This document shows, one piece after another, positions 1 through 11,640 of a DNA stretch of 64,000 nt (the stretch's first letter is position 1; the number at the start of each line of letters is the position of its first letter). Below the pieces are notes generated by a model. It was not told the DNA's origin, ran no database searches, and saw only the letters and a list, made by a program, of their open reading frames with translations. The DNA is taken from positions 290,070,875 through 290,134,874 of the forward strand of contig NC_073693.1 in assembly GCF_029784155.1 (NCBI RefSeq), read 5' to 3'. Source of the stretch: Uranotaenia lowii (lineage: Eukaryota > Arthropoda > Insecta > Diptera > Culicidae). The translations under genes were made by a program, and so were the position numbers.

Positions 1-1647
1 CCGGTTTCGCTGAACCGGCTCCTTGGGTAACAGATCGGAACGCCGCAGCTGCCGCCGAAAATAAAACTCGGGGACATTAATTCCTAGACTATATATCGTA
101 TCGTATCCATTCCTATTTCCCAATCGATCACGGAATCCAACCGACCAGTCAGCCAGCCAGCCAGCCGTTGTTGTTTTGTTGATTGATGTAATTCGGTCAA
201 ATCATGAACAACGTCGTCGTTCCAAAGAAAGACATCCCGGAGGCTGTGGGCAAACATCGGATTCCCCCAGTCCAGGCTCGTAAAATTGATTCTTCTCTTT
301 CCTATTTTAGGGATATGGATTTTTTTGTTTTTCTGAGAGAAATCCTCATTGAATTGGAATGGTTTCATCCTTCGGAACAGGGAAACGATTATATTTTTAT
401 TATAACTTGTGCTGCTGGGTCTCATGTTTCCGAGTTGGCTTGTGTCCAGAGAGAACCCAACATGGAACCATTTTTTTTCTCAGTTTGTTTAATAGGCAGC
501 AAATACCCACTGCTCGGATTTCGGTCTTCCCCTATGTTGGATTTCTACATTACCACGTGAGGCTGGATGGCAATTTTTACAGTCTCTTAGACTCCTGGAA
601 TGTGAAACGTCGTTTTCGCCATTTGCCTGAGGGTGAAGCGATTTCTGAAAATTCTTGGTTTTTGTTTCAATCCACAACTTGGACCGCTGGGACTGTCGAT
701 AAGTTGGCAGCTTTGTGAACGAACGAGCTAACGATTACTTACAACCTTTTTCAAGATTATGCTCCTTCTTCGAACATAAATTCTTTATAATCCATAATGT
801 AGCACCTGCTTTCCGCACAAGGAATGTGATTTAGATGGTTGAATTGAAAATGGATTTTCTATTGTGTCTTTAGGTTTCGGTGGCTTATGGGGTTTTGTCG
901 CTCTAACTCGTTTTTTAGGCTTCAACGGAATGAATTAGAACCGGAGATTCCTTGTACACCACTGAGCTCTCAGTTGACGAATTGCCTTAATCGCCCCAGT
1001 TTTCCATAAATTTATTCAAACTTATGGATTAATCTTTATTAATTATGTTGAAAAAATTGTTTACTATTTTATGCTTTCAACTGTGAAATTTATATCATAG
1101 TTGTTTATTGTTTTGACTTCCAACGTTTCGGTGATTTATTTAATCTTCATCAAGGATACTATATAACGATATAAAGGTGGAGTTAACTTTCATTAACGAT
1201 GTTTTTTTTGCATGATATGAGTTTTTCAAAATGTTGGCTTTATTATTATTAAAGCTCACTGAAAAACGTCGATAACTTTGAAGAATTAACGTTTTTCAAA
1301 ATTATGAAACTGTCATTTTGGGTGAAGACCATCGGTTTTGTGTAGTCGGTACTACATGGTATATTGTATAGTCGTTCTCCCTGCCCAAAAGACAGAAAAA
1401 GCCAATAATAATCTAAACTAAAATGAATAAAAAATTATTGAAAAAAACGAGAATGCATCAACACAGGAGCAACATTGGTTCAAGTATAAAACTTACTTTT
1501 GAATCAAATGATTAACACCGCTGAGTGCTCAGTTGACAATAAAACATCAGCGAAAATATTGGATTAGTGTTAACTCCTATAAATCATTGTAACAAACGAA
1601 GATGCAAAAAATATTGAATTGTAACACTCATCGCTGAATAGCATGTG
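1..1647. other. gene-less left edge, GC-richer then AT-rich
   Basis: No gene is supported here. The first 700-1000 bases are GC-richer than the rest and contain a 6-bp inverted repeat at 1-18 and a short CCAG run around 149-166. From about 1000 the sequence becomes AT-rich and featureless. The short open frames between 84 and 718 overlap on both strands, have no recognisable domain and look like chance. It could be intronic or intergenic single-copy host DNA. Confidence 0.5.
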
Positions 1648-1655
1648 TACTAGAG

Positions 1656-2384
1656 TAGACTGAGTCGATTTGGGGTCATTTTTGAATTTCTCAAACCCTG
1701 GGGTCTAAAAAGCTTCGTCTTGGTCCAAAATTCATCCATGATCTTTTGTAGAATTTTTAAGTAACGTTTACATGAGTAAATTTGAACTTTTAGGTTTGTA
1801 TGGAAAATTGAATATTTTGTTCTGAAAAATCAACATCGTTTTTGTTTCTTCTGTGGAGCCGAGCCAGCTGACAGTTTTCATGCCAATTTATAAAATTTCT
1901 TAGGAAAATTTTCCATTGAACAACTTTGTCGAAGACCATAACTTCGTATCTTATTAGGCAAAAAAGTTATTAGTTGTTTAACAGAGGTATGTCTTTTCGC
2001 ATTGATAAACAACAAATTCAATTGACATCACTGCTGAAGCCTCGCGAAGTATTGCAAGAAAAGAAGTAATAACTTTTTTGCCTAATAAGATACGAAGTAA
2101 TGGTCTTGGACAAAGTTGTTCAGCGGAAAATTTCCCTAAGAAATTTTATGAATTGGCACAAAAACTGTCAGCTGGCTGGGTTCCACAGAAGAAACAAAAA
2201 CGATGTTGATTTTTCAGAACAAAATATTCAATTTTCCATACAAACCTAAAAGTTCAAATTTACTCATGTAAACGTTACTTAAAAATTCTTCAAAAAATCA
2301 TGGATGAATTTTGGACCAAAACGAAGCTTTTTAGACCCCAGGGTTTGAGAAATTCAAAAATGACCCCAAATCGACTCAGTCTAA
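1656..2384. mobile_element. long palindromic foldback element with 8-bp target duplication
   Basis: Two arms of about 330 bp are inverted copies of each other: 1656-1985 reads as the near-exact reverse complement of about 2058-2384, with an unpaired centre of roughly 70 bp. The outer ends read TAGACTGAGTCGATTTGGGG and its complement. The octamer TACTAGAG occurs directly before the left end (1648-1655) and again after the right end (2385-2392), which I read as the target-site duplication. An 8-bp duplication is typical of hAT elements. No transposase frame is present, so this is a non-autonomous foldback or MITE. A transcript would fold into a hairpin with a stem of over 300 bp. Confidence 0.85.
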
Positions 2385-2389
2385 TACTA

Positions 2390-2795
2390 GAGTGCTCCAA
2401 AATGACCCGACTTTTGAGAAAGTTATGCGCAGCAAGCTAATATTTATTCCAGGCATAATACAAAGTTCCATGCCAAATTTGGGCCGAATCGGACCACGAT
2501 GAGAGGTCTCTTAACGAGCCTGAAGTTTGAATGGGATTTTAAGACATTTTGTTTGGGAGGAGCCTGAAAAACCAGTTTTTTTTATCATTAACTTTGATCT
2601 CCTTCAGCTAATTTTTTTAATACGGGTTTTCTTAATTGACAAATATTTCATCTGATAACCGTATTCCGATTAAAGTTAACATAAAAAAGTTATTAGACTT
2701 CAGAAATGGGCTGCCGTTTTTCAGGGTGATATTCACCACTGCAGTGCACTGTTAATGAGGCGTCAAAATGTTCGATCGTCCCATTTGGAACACTC
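2390..2795. mobile_element. candidate short inverted-repeat element (host of the foldback)
   Basis: The left edge GAGTGCTCCAAAATG and the complement of the right edge, GAGTGTTCCAAATGG, match closely and could be terminal inverted repeats of a roughly 400-bp non-autonomous element. There is no coding sequence. The preceding foldback's target duplication (TACTAGAG) overlaps this left end, so the foldback appears to have landed at its border. No target duplication is visible for this element itself. Confidence 0.45.
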
Positions 2796-4847
2796 AATTT
2801 TAAATGCATGCCATTTCATCCAAACAAGACTGATTTCAATAGTTTTTGTTGCATTAGATTGCATAATCTAAAATATTTCAAGTATTTGATTGTGGATAGT
2901 AGTTACGTGATAGTTCGAGGAGTTGTCCAACCGAAATTGTAGGTTAGAGTAGAATTACTTGATCTCCTTTTCTTGTTTTCATCATACTTTTTAGGGAAAA
3001 TTAACCCCCCAAATTCCCTTTTTTCGCTGAAAAATTCACAGAAGCTGAGTACCATGATTATAAACAACTTATATTCAACGAAAAACTTTATCGTCAAGAA
3101 AAATTTCTGAGAATATTTTCTAAAATTGCATAACTACAGAGGCCAAATAACCTTGTTTTTCCTATATTTGGAAAGCATCATCAGCGCAAGATAAAAAAAA
3201 CGAAATTTTTATGATTCTTACTTTGCATCTTTACGTTCGAGAAAGCAAATATTTAAGATAAGATTTTGATAATAATTGCTATGAATTTTTAAAACCATTT
3301 TTAAACTTAGATATTTTGTCAATGTTCTGGTATATTTTTCTGAATCGGTATTTGTAAAACTCTTTTTGTTTTTATCATTTCTGAAATTTATTTCTCAATG
3401 TGAATTGTGGTCGAAGAAATTTATTCCTAAATCTAAATTTAATTCTGAAAAAAATATCCTAGAATGTGATTCTGATGTCTGGAGCATTTGGAACTCTACT
3501 TTGCTATTGAATTTCAAGTTCTCATACTACATTTTTATCTTAATTTATTCTGGAACAAAAGAAATGAAATTTGAGCCCTTCGTTTCGAGAAGTAACAAAT
3601 TTGCATAAAAAATGTTGGAATAAAGTTAAAAATGTTTTTCATTCCTTCGTGATGGACACATTATTCCTATTTTCATGGCCGTAGAAACGGGGGGGTTTTT
3701 GGGGGTTCAACCCCCCTCCATGTGGGTCCAAAAATGCTAAGCAAAATGTTTTTCGCTTAACATAAAATGTAAAATTCTTAATCAAATTTCGATGAACAAC
3801 TAAAATTAGTCAAGAGTAACAATCTCGATTTGGAATTTAGTACAAAACCTTTGAATCTCACCCCAGGTCCCAAATTTTGCAAAAGTTTTTCAAAAATATT
3901 CTCACTTTTTGATAGAAAGAATATTGAATTCTTAGACTCCAAAAAATCTAACGGACTCCAAAAAGCTTGCCAGATTGTCCAGATTTTGAGCAGATTTTTC
4001 ACTTTACTTGTTAAAATTAGAGAAAAATTCAAAATTAAGTCCATAGAATTACGTATCTTGCGCCCAAAAAATAATTCTTTAAAAAAGTTTTGACAAAATA
4101 AACAAGAGCAAAATTTTGGAAGCCTTAATAATGATTTCAAATCGACTGATTTGTTTCGATTAGAAAAAAAATCAATGTTTTAATTTATTTAAAGCCTCTA
4201 TAAATAAATAAATCAATCAATCAATCAATGTTCCAAGTGTTTTTCTTCTTGATTTTAATGGAATAATTATGAAATTTGCCTGTATATTGGCCACATTTTG
4301 GAGAAAATTTTGAAACAATATGCCCGGTTGATAAAAGGATCCTACATAAAATAGCCCGGATTGCCTTACCCGGATAATAGAGGAAAAATTTATAGTAAGT
4401 ATGTACTTAGTTTATTGTTTTTGATTTTCAGTTTCGATCATTATTGGGATTGAATCCTGATTCGAATCTTGATTTTGCATCTTAAATTAAAATAAGATAT
4501 TTAAAAACTCATTATTTTGGAATATGAAAAAAATATTTAAAATTCAAACCATATTTAAAATTTGGACTTGAAATTTTCATCCCCAATTGAATTGAGTCAA
4601 TTCATATTCAAACATAAGAAAGTTAAATGATTCTAGAATTGAACAATCGGAGACAATTTCAACATTCGAAATTTTCGTTCAAATTCATTCAGAATCAAGT
4701 AAGAGATTTCTGGTTGAGGGTTCTGGCCAAATTTTGCTTTTAGGTTTTAAATTAATAGGAATTCTTATCTGGAATTTAGAGTCAGATTTTGAATTTAGGC
4801 TCAAAATGCAAAATTCAGACTTGGAATTAAAATTTTAAATTCGTTTT
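2796..4847. other. AT-rich gene-less stretch with small repeat pieces
   Basis: No gene is supported. Visible pieces are a G-tract/C-tract hairpin of a dispersed family (about 3665-3735, with GGGGG and CCCCC around a TTCAA loop), a short ATCA/AATA microsatellite near 4199-4230, and a fragment of the CCCGG-rich element at about 4320-4385. The open frames at 3366-3608, 3778-4140 and 3830-4093 are short, overlapping and of low complexity. Confidence 0.5.
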
Positions 4848-5430
4848 CAGATTCAGCTCGAATTTAAGTTTTATAATCAAGATCAAAATATCAATATTCA
4901 TTTAAGAATCAAATTGAAGGAGATCGTAGTTTCATAACTTTGAATCTTGATTCAAAATTTAATTTTCAAATGTAATCAGAGTCAGTTTAGAAGCACATAC
5001 CTTGTGAAAATCAGAAATTCCAAATAAGATCTGAATTCATTGAAAAATACTAATTTAAAAAAAGCTAAACACTTTATCACAGGGGTAAATTTATGAAATT
5101 TAATAATGGTTACTTTTGTTGATAATTTTTTTTTCAGATTCAGCTCGAAATAAAGTTTTATAATCAAGATAAAAATATTAATATGAGAATTTCATTTAGG
5201 ATTCAAACTGAAGGAAATCACAGTTTCACAACTTTGATTCTTGATTTAAAATGTAATCATGAAATGCAATCAGAGTCAGTTTAGAACACAAACCTGGTGA
5301 AAATCACATATGCATGGTGAGATCTGAATTCATTTAAAAAAAACTTGTTTTTTGAAAAAAAAAAGTTAGAAACTATATTCACTGAAATTATGTTATGAAA
5401 TGAAAAAAAAATTATTGATAATTTTTGGTG
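4848..5430 (+). repeat. imperfect tandem duplication, 287-bp period
   Basis: CAGATTCAGCTCGAA starts at 4848 and again at 5135. The following sequence (AAGTTTTATAATCAAGAT, then AATCAGAGTCAGTTTAGAA, then AGATCTGAATTCATT) recurs in the same order in both copies with scattered substitutions and small indels. This is an old head-to-tail duplication in otherwise AT-rich DNA, with no coding content. Confidence 0.8.
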
Positions 5431-5551
5431 ATAAAACAACGTGTATTTAAATGTCCGGTAAAATTCAGCTGGAAATTTTATTAAACATTTAACATTGTTA
5501 ACTGCAAACAGTTTTTCTTCCGGATGAAGCCTCCAAAATCTTTTATATATA

Positions 5552-5750
5552 TTTTTTGTTTTTTGATTCCATTATTGTCGCATTAATATCTTTGTTTCAT
5601 TCGCAACTTTTATAAACGACACATTTGGCGGACAGTTTTAAAATAAACTTATCCTGTACAACTGTGCTTACCGTTGGGCTTAAAACTCACGTAAGTATAT
5701 CAGCTCAGGAGGCAACTGACATGCCTACTGAGCTATTCCACAAGTCCCCA
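5552..5750 (-). mobile_element. tRNA-derived SINE, family 1, copy C
   Basis: Read on the minus strand from 5750, this copy has a tRNA-like head with an A-box-like TAGCTCAGTAGGC, then TTGCCTCCTGAGC, a decayed B box (GAGTTTTAAGCC), a shared body ending in CGACAATAATGG, and an A-rich tail at 5552-5565. It aligns throughout with the copies at 38613-38803 and 40124-40334. It is the most diverged of the three and carries a small insertion before the B box. Confidence 0.8.
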
Positions 5751-5759
5751 TATTTGTTA

Positions 5760-6001
5760 GAGCTTCAAGAAAAAAAAATTGGCATCTCCTAGGAAGACAT
5801 TTTTTTTTTTAGATAGTAATGTTTTTTTAATTAATAACTTTTAATGTAAAATAACTTCAACCTGAATAATTTGATTATACCTAAATTTTTTGTCACTATT
5901 CCTTATGTATGCATTGTTCAAGCAAAAATGGTATAGGAAAAAAAGAATTCACCAAACCCCCCCCCCCCTCCCCATGAGCCGGTTCTTCCTACAGCCCTGC
6001 C
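5760..6001 (-). repeat. dispersed G-tract repeat, copy 1
   Basis: The reverse complement of this stretch aligns with 61021-61232. Both begin with a CAGGGC(T/C)GTA-type start and a long G tract, followed by TTTTTCCTATA, AACAATGCAT(A/G)CATAA and, farther on, TCCTAG(G/A)AG(A/T)TGCCA. It is a non-coding dispersed repeat of about 240 bp. The SINE at 5552-5750 abuts its end. Confidence 0.7.
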
Positions 6002-6099
6002 TATTTTTTAAATGATTTAAAATTATAAATGAGTTAAGGGATCAATTTCTGACCAAACCACACTTTTTCCAATTCAAAATAAAGGTTTTAGATTCTTTT

Positions 6100-6315
6100 C
6101 CGAGGACTGTGAAAAATTTTGACTTCTGGGAAATGTTACAAAAGGTTTTCTCCTTTTAAAGTATGAATCATCCGTATAAGATAAAAATCCCAGAAACACA
6201 TTTTTTTTTTCATTTTATTCAACCAAAATTTTGGAATTTCACAAAATTTGAAAGCATTTTTAAACAAAATTAATCTTAGGTATTTTTTGAATGCAAAACG
6301 CTTTGCAGTCTTGAA
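6100..6315 (-). repeat. dispersed AT-rich repeat, copy 1
   Basis: The reverse complement (AGACTGCAAAGCG, then a TTTAAAAATGCTTTCAAA-like stretch, then AGAAGTCAAAATTT) aligns with 7205-7400 and 40508-40700 on the plus strand. No coding capacity is visible. It is probably a degraded transposon fragment of unknown class. Confidence 0.6.
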
Positions 6316-7204
6316 CAAATTTGTTAAATAAACTTAGATAAATCTTTAAAATTATCATTATTGAAACGCTTTTTTATGACGTCAGAAATATTTATATGGT
6401 TTTCAATTGAATTTTCGAAAATTTAGAGAATTTCAATTTATTTTAAGTATTGTTCCTCGGTCACTAAAAAGTCTGGCTTAAATGCAAATTCTCATTGATT
6501 TAAGGACAATTAAAGGATTTAAAAGCAGTAAAAATTGGTCCATTTTGAAATGTCCACGAGTTATAGAACTCAAACAAGAGGTAATAGACAAAATCTTACA
6601 AAAAATTCTAATTCGTGATGCCAAAAATCTTTCAAAATCAGCAGCTAAAACTTACCATAGAGTCTTAATAAATAGCAGTAAAAAAATTAACTAATTTTAT
6701 CAAAAATCATCTAAGATCTTGTTAAGAAAATAGTCACCTGATTCATCGTTCTAACTTGAGTTTTTTTATTTGTAATATTTTATATTCGATTTCAATTTCG
6801 CATAGTTGGATTTTTCATATATAATGGAAAACTGAAAATTGGAATAAAAATTTTAACTACAATTATCGAATTTTTAAATGAACACACACACCCATGACTT
6901 TATGATATCTACTACATATTATTTTCAAGCTTCAAAACAAACACATGAGAACAGCATTTTTCGGGCCTGTATTTCATCAACTGAAAGAAATCAATCTTTG
7001 ATAAATGAAGAATTTTCTAACCTCGATAAAAAAAAACTAATTTTGAATCCATCTTTTATATTTAATTCTTTCAAGGATTCAAATTTGTTCAATAAATTCT
7101 AGTTTCAGAGATACAACGCTTTTAAAAATTAAACTCTTCAATTTTTAGATTTAAGGCTACATAATGTTACAATTACTACTAATATCATTTCAATTCATTC
7201 ATCA
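6316..7204. other. AT-rich gene-less stretch
   Basis: Nothing beyond short low-complexity open frames (for example 6482-6694 and 6878-7102) is visible. TGACGTCAGAAA at about 6377 recurs near 7959, which suggests shared repeat ancestry. Confidence 0.45.
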
Positions 7205-7640
7205 ACTTTTTTGAAGACTGCAAAGCGATTTGACTTATGCTTTTAAAATATCTAAAATTTAATTAAGTTTGAAAGTTTCTTAAAATTTTGTCAAATTTCC
7301 CGTGTTTTGCAGAATTGAAAAAAATAACGAAATGAAAACTTCTATAAAATTTTTCGCAGAAATCAAAATGTCTCGCAATCTCTGAGAAAGCTGATCATTG
7401 AACTCAAACATTCATGTTGAGAATTTGTTGAATATTCGACTGTTTTGTAAAAAAAAATTGAATAATTAGGTATTGCAGTTTGACACGGTTGGCGAATTTT
7501 TGATAGAAAATCTGATTTAAATGTGTTACGTAGAGGGGTGGGGTTGTTGAAAATGCCCGAAAATTGCGTTACGTTATATTTGAATGGCCGCATATAAGAA
7601 ATCAGCGCCTTCAAAAAAGTCAAACTTAGCTTTGCACCTC
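7205..7640 (+). repeat. dispersed AT-rich repeat, copy 2
   Basis: Starts with GAAGACTGCAAAGCGATTTG and aligns along its length with 40508-40830, including the later matches GCAGAAATCAAAAT, AAAGCTG and TTTGCACCTC. The minus-strand frame at 7363-7623 lies inside it and has no recognisable domain. Confidence 0.65.
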
Positions 7641-8689
7641 GGAAAAATGTGAATTTTGTTGCCTCAATTTTTTTTACAAGAATGGCTGATGTGGTGAAGT
7701 TACTAAAATCAACATTCTGTTTTTTTTTTCAAATTCATATATTTGTTTTTTATTTTATAAGAAAGTTTTGTTACCATATTTTAATTTTTATTGATGATTC
7801 GTAATTTTTCTACGATTTTTATTTAATTAAATTAAGTTTACCCTTAAACGTTGTTTTCTGAAATCAGCATAAAACCGAAGCCAATCATTATTTTAAATTA
7901 CTTTTTGAACAGAATAGTTCAAAATAGTACAGCTAAAAGAAATTGAAAATCATTTTGTTGACGTCAGAAACATTTGGTTCATATGTTTTTCGGTCTAAAG
8001 TAGCAAGTAGCTGTTAAGTCCAAAATTTACCACCATTCATGACAATTAGAAAAATTATCACATGTAAGGTAGAAAAGAAGAAATATCAACCCCATCGAAA
8101 ATCAGAGTTAAGAAAAAGAAAAGAAAAGTACTGAAATTAAGCTCCTTAGCTCATGTGGTTATGAAATTTTTTGACGAAATAAAAAAAAATGTTTCCATTG
8201 TTAAAAAAATTCCCCCAATGGAAAATTTGACTGCAATTTACATTTCTAACTATAACGAAAAATTAAATAATCTCTTATGCTCGATAAACATTCACACGGA
8301 CTGAAAAATGTTGAAAATTTAAAGGTATGCCAACTAAGAAAGATTCTAAATTTTTGTGTAAGTTCGAGCATTTTCGTGTATTTTGTTACGCCCCCCCCCC
8401 CCCCTCTCCATAGGACTGCGCATGTAATAGTGTAGGTTTTCTCGTTAGTATTAAAGAATTTATTTTAGCATTTTCAACTTTATCAAAAATTATAATAATT
8501 CTTACATAAATTTAAGAACATTTCCAGTTATATAAATTGTTCCTTTTTTTTCTGATGAACTATAATTCTGATTTCTTGGTTAACAAAAAAGATCCATTAA
8601 AATTTAAAAGTCTTATGAGAAGTATTGCTCCAACTTTATCACCCCTTGCCCCCTTGCAATATTGCAAATGGACTAAGGACGAAACCCAC
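7641..8689. other. AT-rich gene-less stretch with poly-C tract
   Basis: No gene is supported. A 14-base C run lies at 8391-8404 in a TTGTTACG-C(n)-TCTCCAT context, which resembles the G/C-tract dispersed repeats elsewhere in the window. Confidence 0.5.
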
Positions 8690-10450
8690 TGAACCGTGCC
8701 AAAGGATCGTGTGATTAAAACTGGCTACTCATTCCCCCGATGCCGGGTTGCAACAATTGGCTTTCGTGTTTCGGTACTGGGCCAAAGCTCTTCATCCTTC
8801 GACGCGGAAGTCCCGGACCAGATTCAGAGTTGGAGAAAAAAAAGCGAAACAGAATCCAACAGGAAATGTCGGCCATTGGGAATCAAATTATGTGCGGCAA
8901 ATTACTTCCGGCATGCAGCTGCAGTTCGGGTTCAGTTAGCTCCGTCGGAAACCGAAAAAGCGCTCGAGGCAGCAAATTCTGTCATTGGATCCGGTCCAAA
9001 ACGGATTGCCCTCTTGCTCCCATCTCATGGTCATATCGGGCGGGAGTCGCGTTTTGTGTTTTCTGCTAAAACTTTAAGGTTATGTTTTGGTTTTGTTTTT
9101 GTGTGGCTTTGGGTCGGAGAAAAAGAGTTACAAATCACAAAAGTCGTCAAGGATGTGTTTCTGAGTCATTTGTGAGATAATAAATTGGACCGGAAAAAAG
9201 TGCTAATTTAGTCGACCGAGATGATGATTCTAAGATTTAATCAAAGAGAAAGGAACTCGAGCTTGGAAGTGTGAGTGTTATTAACAGCCGAGGGAACATC
9301 TTGTGTATTTTTCACTGACCTAGAACTGGAACAGAATAGCTTTTAATGTTGAATGGAGAAAAAATGGTTCGCATAATTGTATCAAACCCCTTTTCCTGCA
9401 TCAGAAGCACCAGAAACATCAAGTGATGCTTCTTGCAACTGCCAGTGACATAGCCTCTGAAGATTTTCATTGAGGCGAGAAATTGATGATGGTTGCCTTT
9501 TTCAGGCCACTTGTGCCCATTTCTGGGTGAGAATGGATGCCTTTTTGTCCGTTTTCTTCCTTTGCGTTTGAGTGCCTTTTCATTGACACGTGCAGATATT
9601 TGTCGGTGATGGGAATAGTAACAGAGCCAGTTTGTTTCTGTCATTATAAGATGCCCTAAGATGTTCTACTTTTAGAATACTCCTAGAGAATTATGGACTA
9701 CGTTTTACAATTTTCCTTAATAACCTTCTGTAACTAATCCAACTTAACTACACTTTTTTAAATCTGAAATTTTTAACAATAGGTAACAATGTGTTCAAAT
9801 AACGGTAAATCAGTCAGTTTTTGAATTTAGAAACGACGTTTATATACAATATTCATTGATTTCATCAAAGTCTAGTTCCCCTTATCGTTTGGCTTCATTC
9901 ACACCTAATAGTTGGTTGATTTTTTCTCCCGGCCGATCCATAACCTGATACTTAATCATCGTTGATGGGCAGTCGAACACATCATCAACGATGATGAGCA
10001 CGCAATTTTCCACCATATTTCAAACTCATTAGCACATCCGTGAGAAGTGTGCGGAAATGTGTGTTTGGTGTGAAAAAGTGACGAGCATGAATGTTGTTAG
10101 ATGATGGTTGCGGCTGTTAGGAGTGGGATGCGAAATGGTTCTCTTCGCCTGGGTTAGAATACTAAAGACCACGGAAAATGCGTACACTCGAGTCGATAGA
10201 TAACTTTTCTGATTTTTCTTCTTGCAAAAATGGTCCAGATGTTAGAACCAGAGCAGTTTCAGACGAAAAAGATTATGGGAAATAACATATGTCAATTCAA
10301 ATAATGGTGATGATGTTTGATTTTCTTCGACTTAAGAACGCATGTTAGAGAAAGTCACTCTATCTATCGAATAGCCAAGAAGTTTTGCTGATTTGATTCT
10401 ATTGTTTCTGTTCAAATTATGTTTTGTTTTGTTTTCTAAGTGACATGAAA
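8690..10450. other. GC-richer, apparently single-copy stretch
   Basis: This stretch is more complex and GC-richer than its surroundings and shares no visible repeat with the rest of the window. An open frame at 8696-9175 (159 residues) and a minus-strand frame at 9312-9644 (110 residues) have no recognisable domain, overlap other frames and lack a convincing gene context. I treat them as chance or, at best, candidate exons. Intron or regulatory DNA of a host gene is equally possible. Confidence 0.45.
9955..9995. repeat. 13-bp perfect hairpin
   Basis: ATCATCGTTGATG (9955-9967) is followed 15 bases later by its exact complement (9983-9995). The right arm overlaps a second small palindrome, CATCATC-AAC-GATGATG. 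It could be a protein-binding palindrome or a chance hairpin. Confidence 0.6.
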
Positions 10451-11640
10451 ATTGGTAAATTGGCTTCTGTTAACCCTAATCCGTTTTAAAGTGTCAATAT
10501 GAGACTTTTGGAAGTTTGGTGGCTTGTAACTTTATTCGAGTTATTTTTCATGGACGCACCCTGAAAGCCCAGGAAAAAAGTTCCCAATAAGACTTAGAGT
10601 GTCTGTTTGAAACTCATCGCTTAAAACCGAAAATATTTCACCTACAACACTTCAGTTTTTCATTATTCAAAATTCGAAATAACATGCTCCGGAAAAAGAC
10701 GAAATGTTAATAAAAAAATTTTCGCTTAGTGTCCAAGAAAGCTGAAGTTTGAAGCTATACGTTGCACGTAGGGAAATATTTTCTGGATTTTTTTTAGATC
10801 TTGATCTGAAATCAATGTGAAAAAGTGTGTTACAGTTACAATTATTCTCGATTCATTGTTGTTCATGAATCAATTCGGAAACACACATGTCAAAAGAAAA
10901 TTCCAAAATAAAAAACCGTCAAATCAAAAAGTACAAAAAAATTGCACCCAGTGTAGCTTGGGTTACACGCTGGGCCACATTGAACCATTAATGTTTGAAA
11001 AATAACCATAGTTGCAGTTTTGTGAATTAAGTCATTTTATGACTTTTCAGTGAAAACTCATAAAATGAGATTTCAAAGAGAACTGGCATTATTATTATTT
11101 TTCAAATGATTTCTAGAAGCTGGATCAAGGTTGAAAATAAACCGTTTTCGGAAAGAAGGGAACGAGGTTAAGATTTTAAGGAATAAAACTAAAGTTTTTC
11201 AATAAATTTCAAATCGCATTACAAAATCTGATTCAATCAATGTCGTCGAATTTATAAGTTTGATAATATATTCTTAATACATAATTGACACATTTCACGC
11301 GCTTGTACCGCTCAAATGTGATTTTTATCCTTTCGCGTATCAAAAAATCTCAAAATTGTCTATAATTTTGATAATTCAAATCACACAAAACCAACGGAAA
11401 AAAGGGAAAAAAATTTTTACACATGTTTTAGATGATTTTAAAAATCAGTTTTTTTGTTGAAAAAGTGGTGTTTTTGACAACTTTTACAAAATCATTAATT
11501 TTAATATATGGATGATTTTTTTGGAAATATTTTTAGAATGTTCAGAAGTCAAAAAAAAAGGCTTCATTTTGTAGAAAAAAGAATTTGTTTATATCAGATG
11601 TAATTGGTTTGAAAAGCGAACAAAAACAGCTGCAAATGAG
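10451..11640. other. AT-rich stretch including a dispersed repeat copy
   Basis: 10555-10775 is a diverged copy of 60697-61018. Shared landmarks in order are GA(A/G)(A/G)(A/C)CCAG, CTTAAAACCG, a CTTCA(A/G)TT-type stretch, CCGGAAAAA and TGTCCAA(G/A)AAAGCT. The rest of the stretch is low-complexity A/T sequence without a gene. Confidence 0.55.

Noticed and set aside
8696..9175. 159-codon open frame in a GC-richer stretch
   Set aside because: No recognisable domain, other frames overlap on the same strand, no splice or promoter evidence; kept only as a possible exon in unique DNA.
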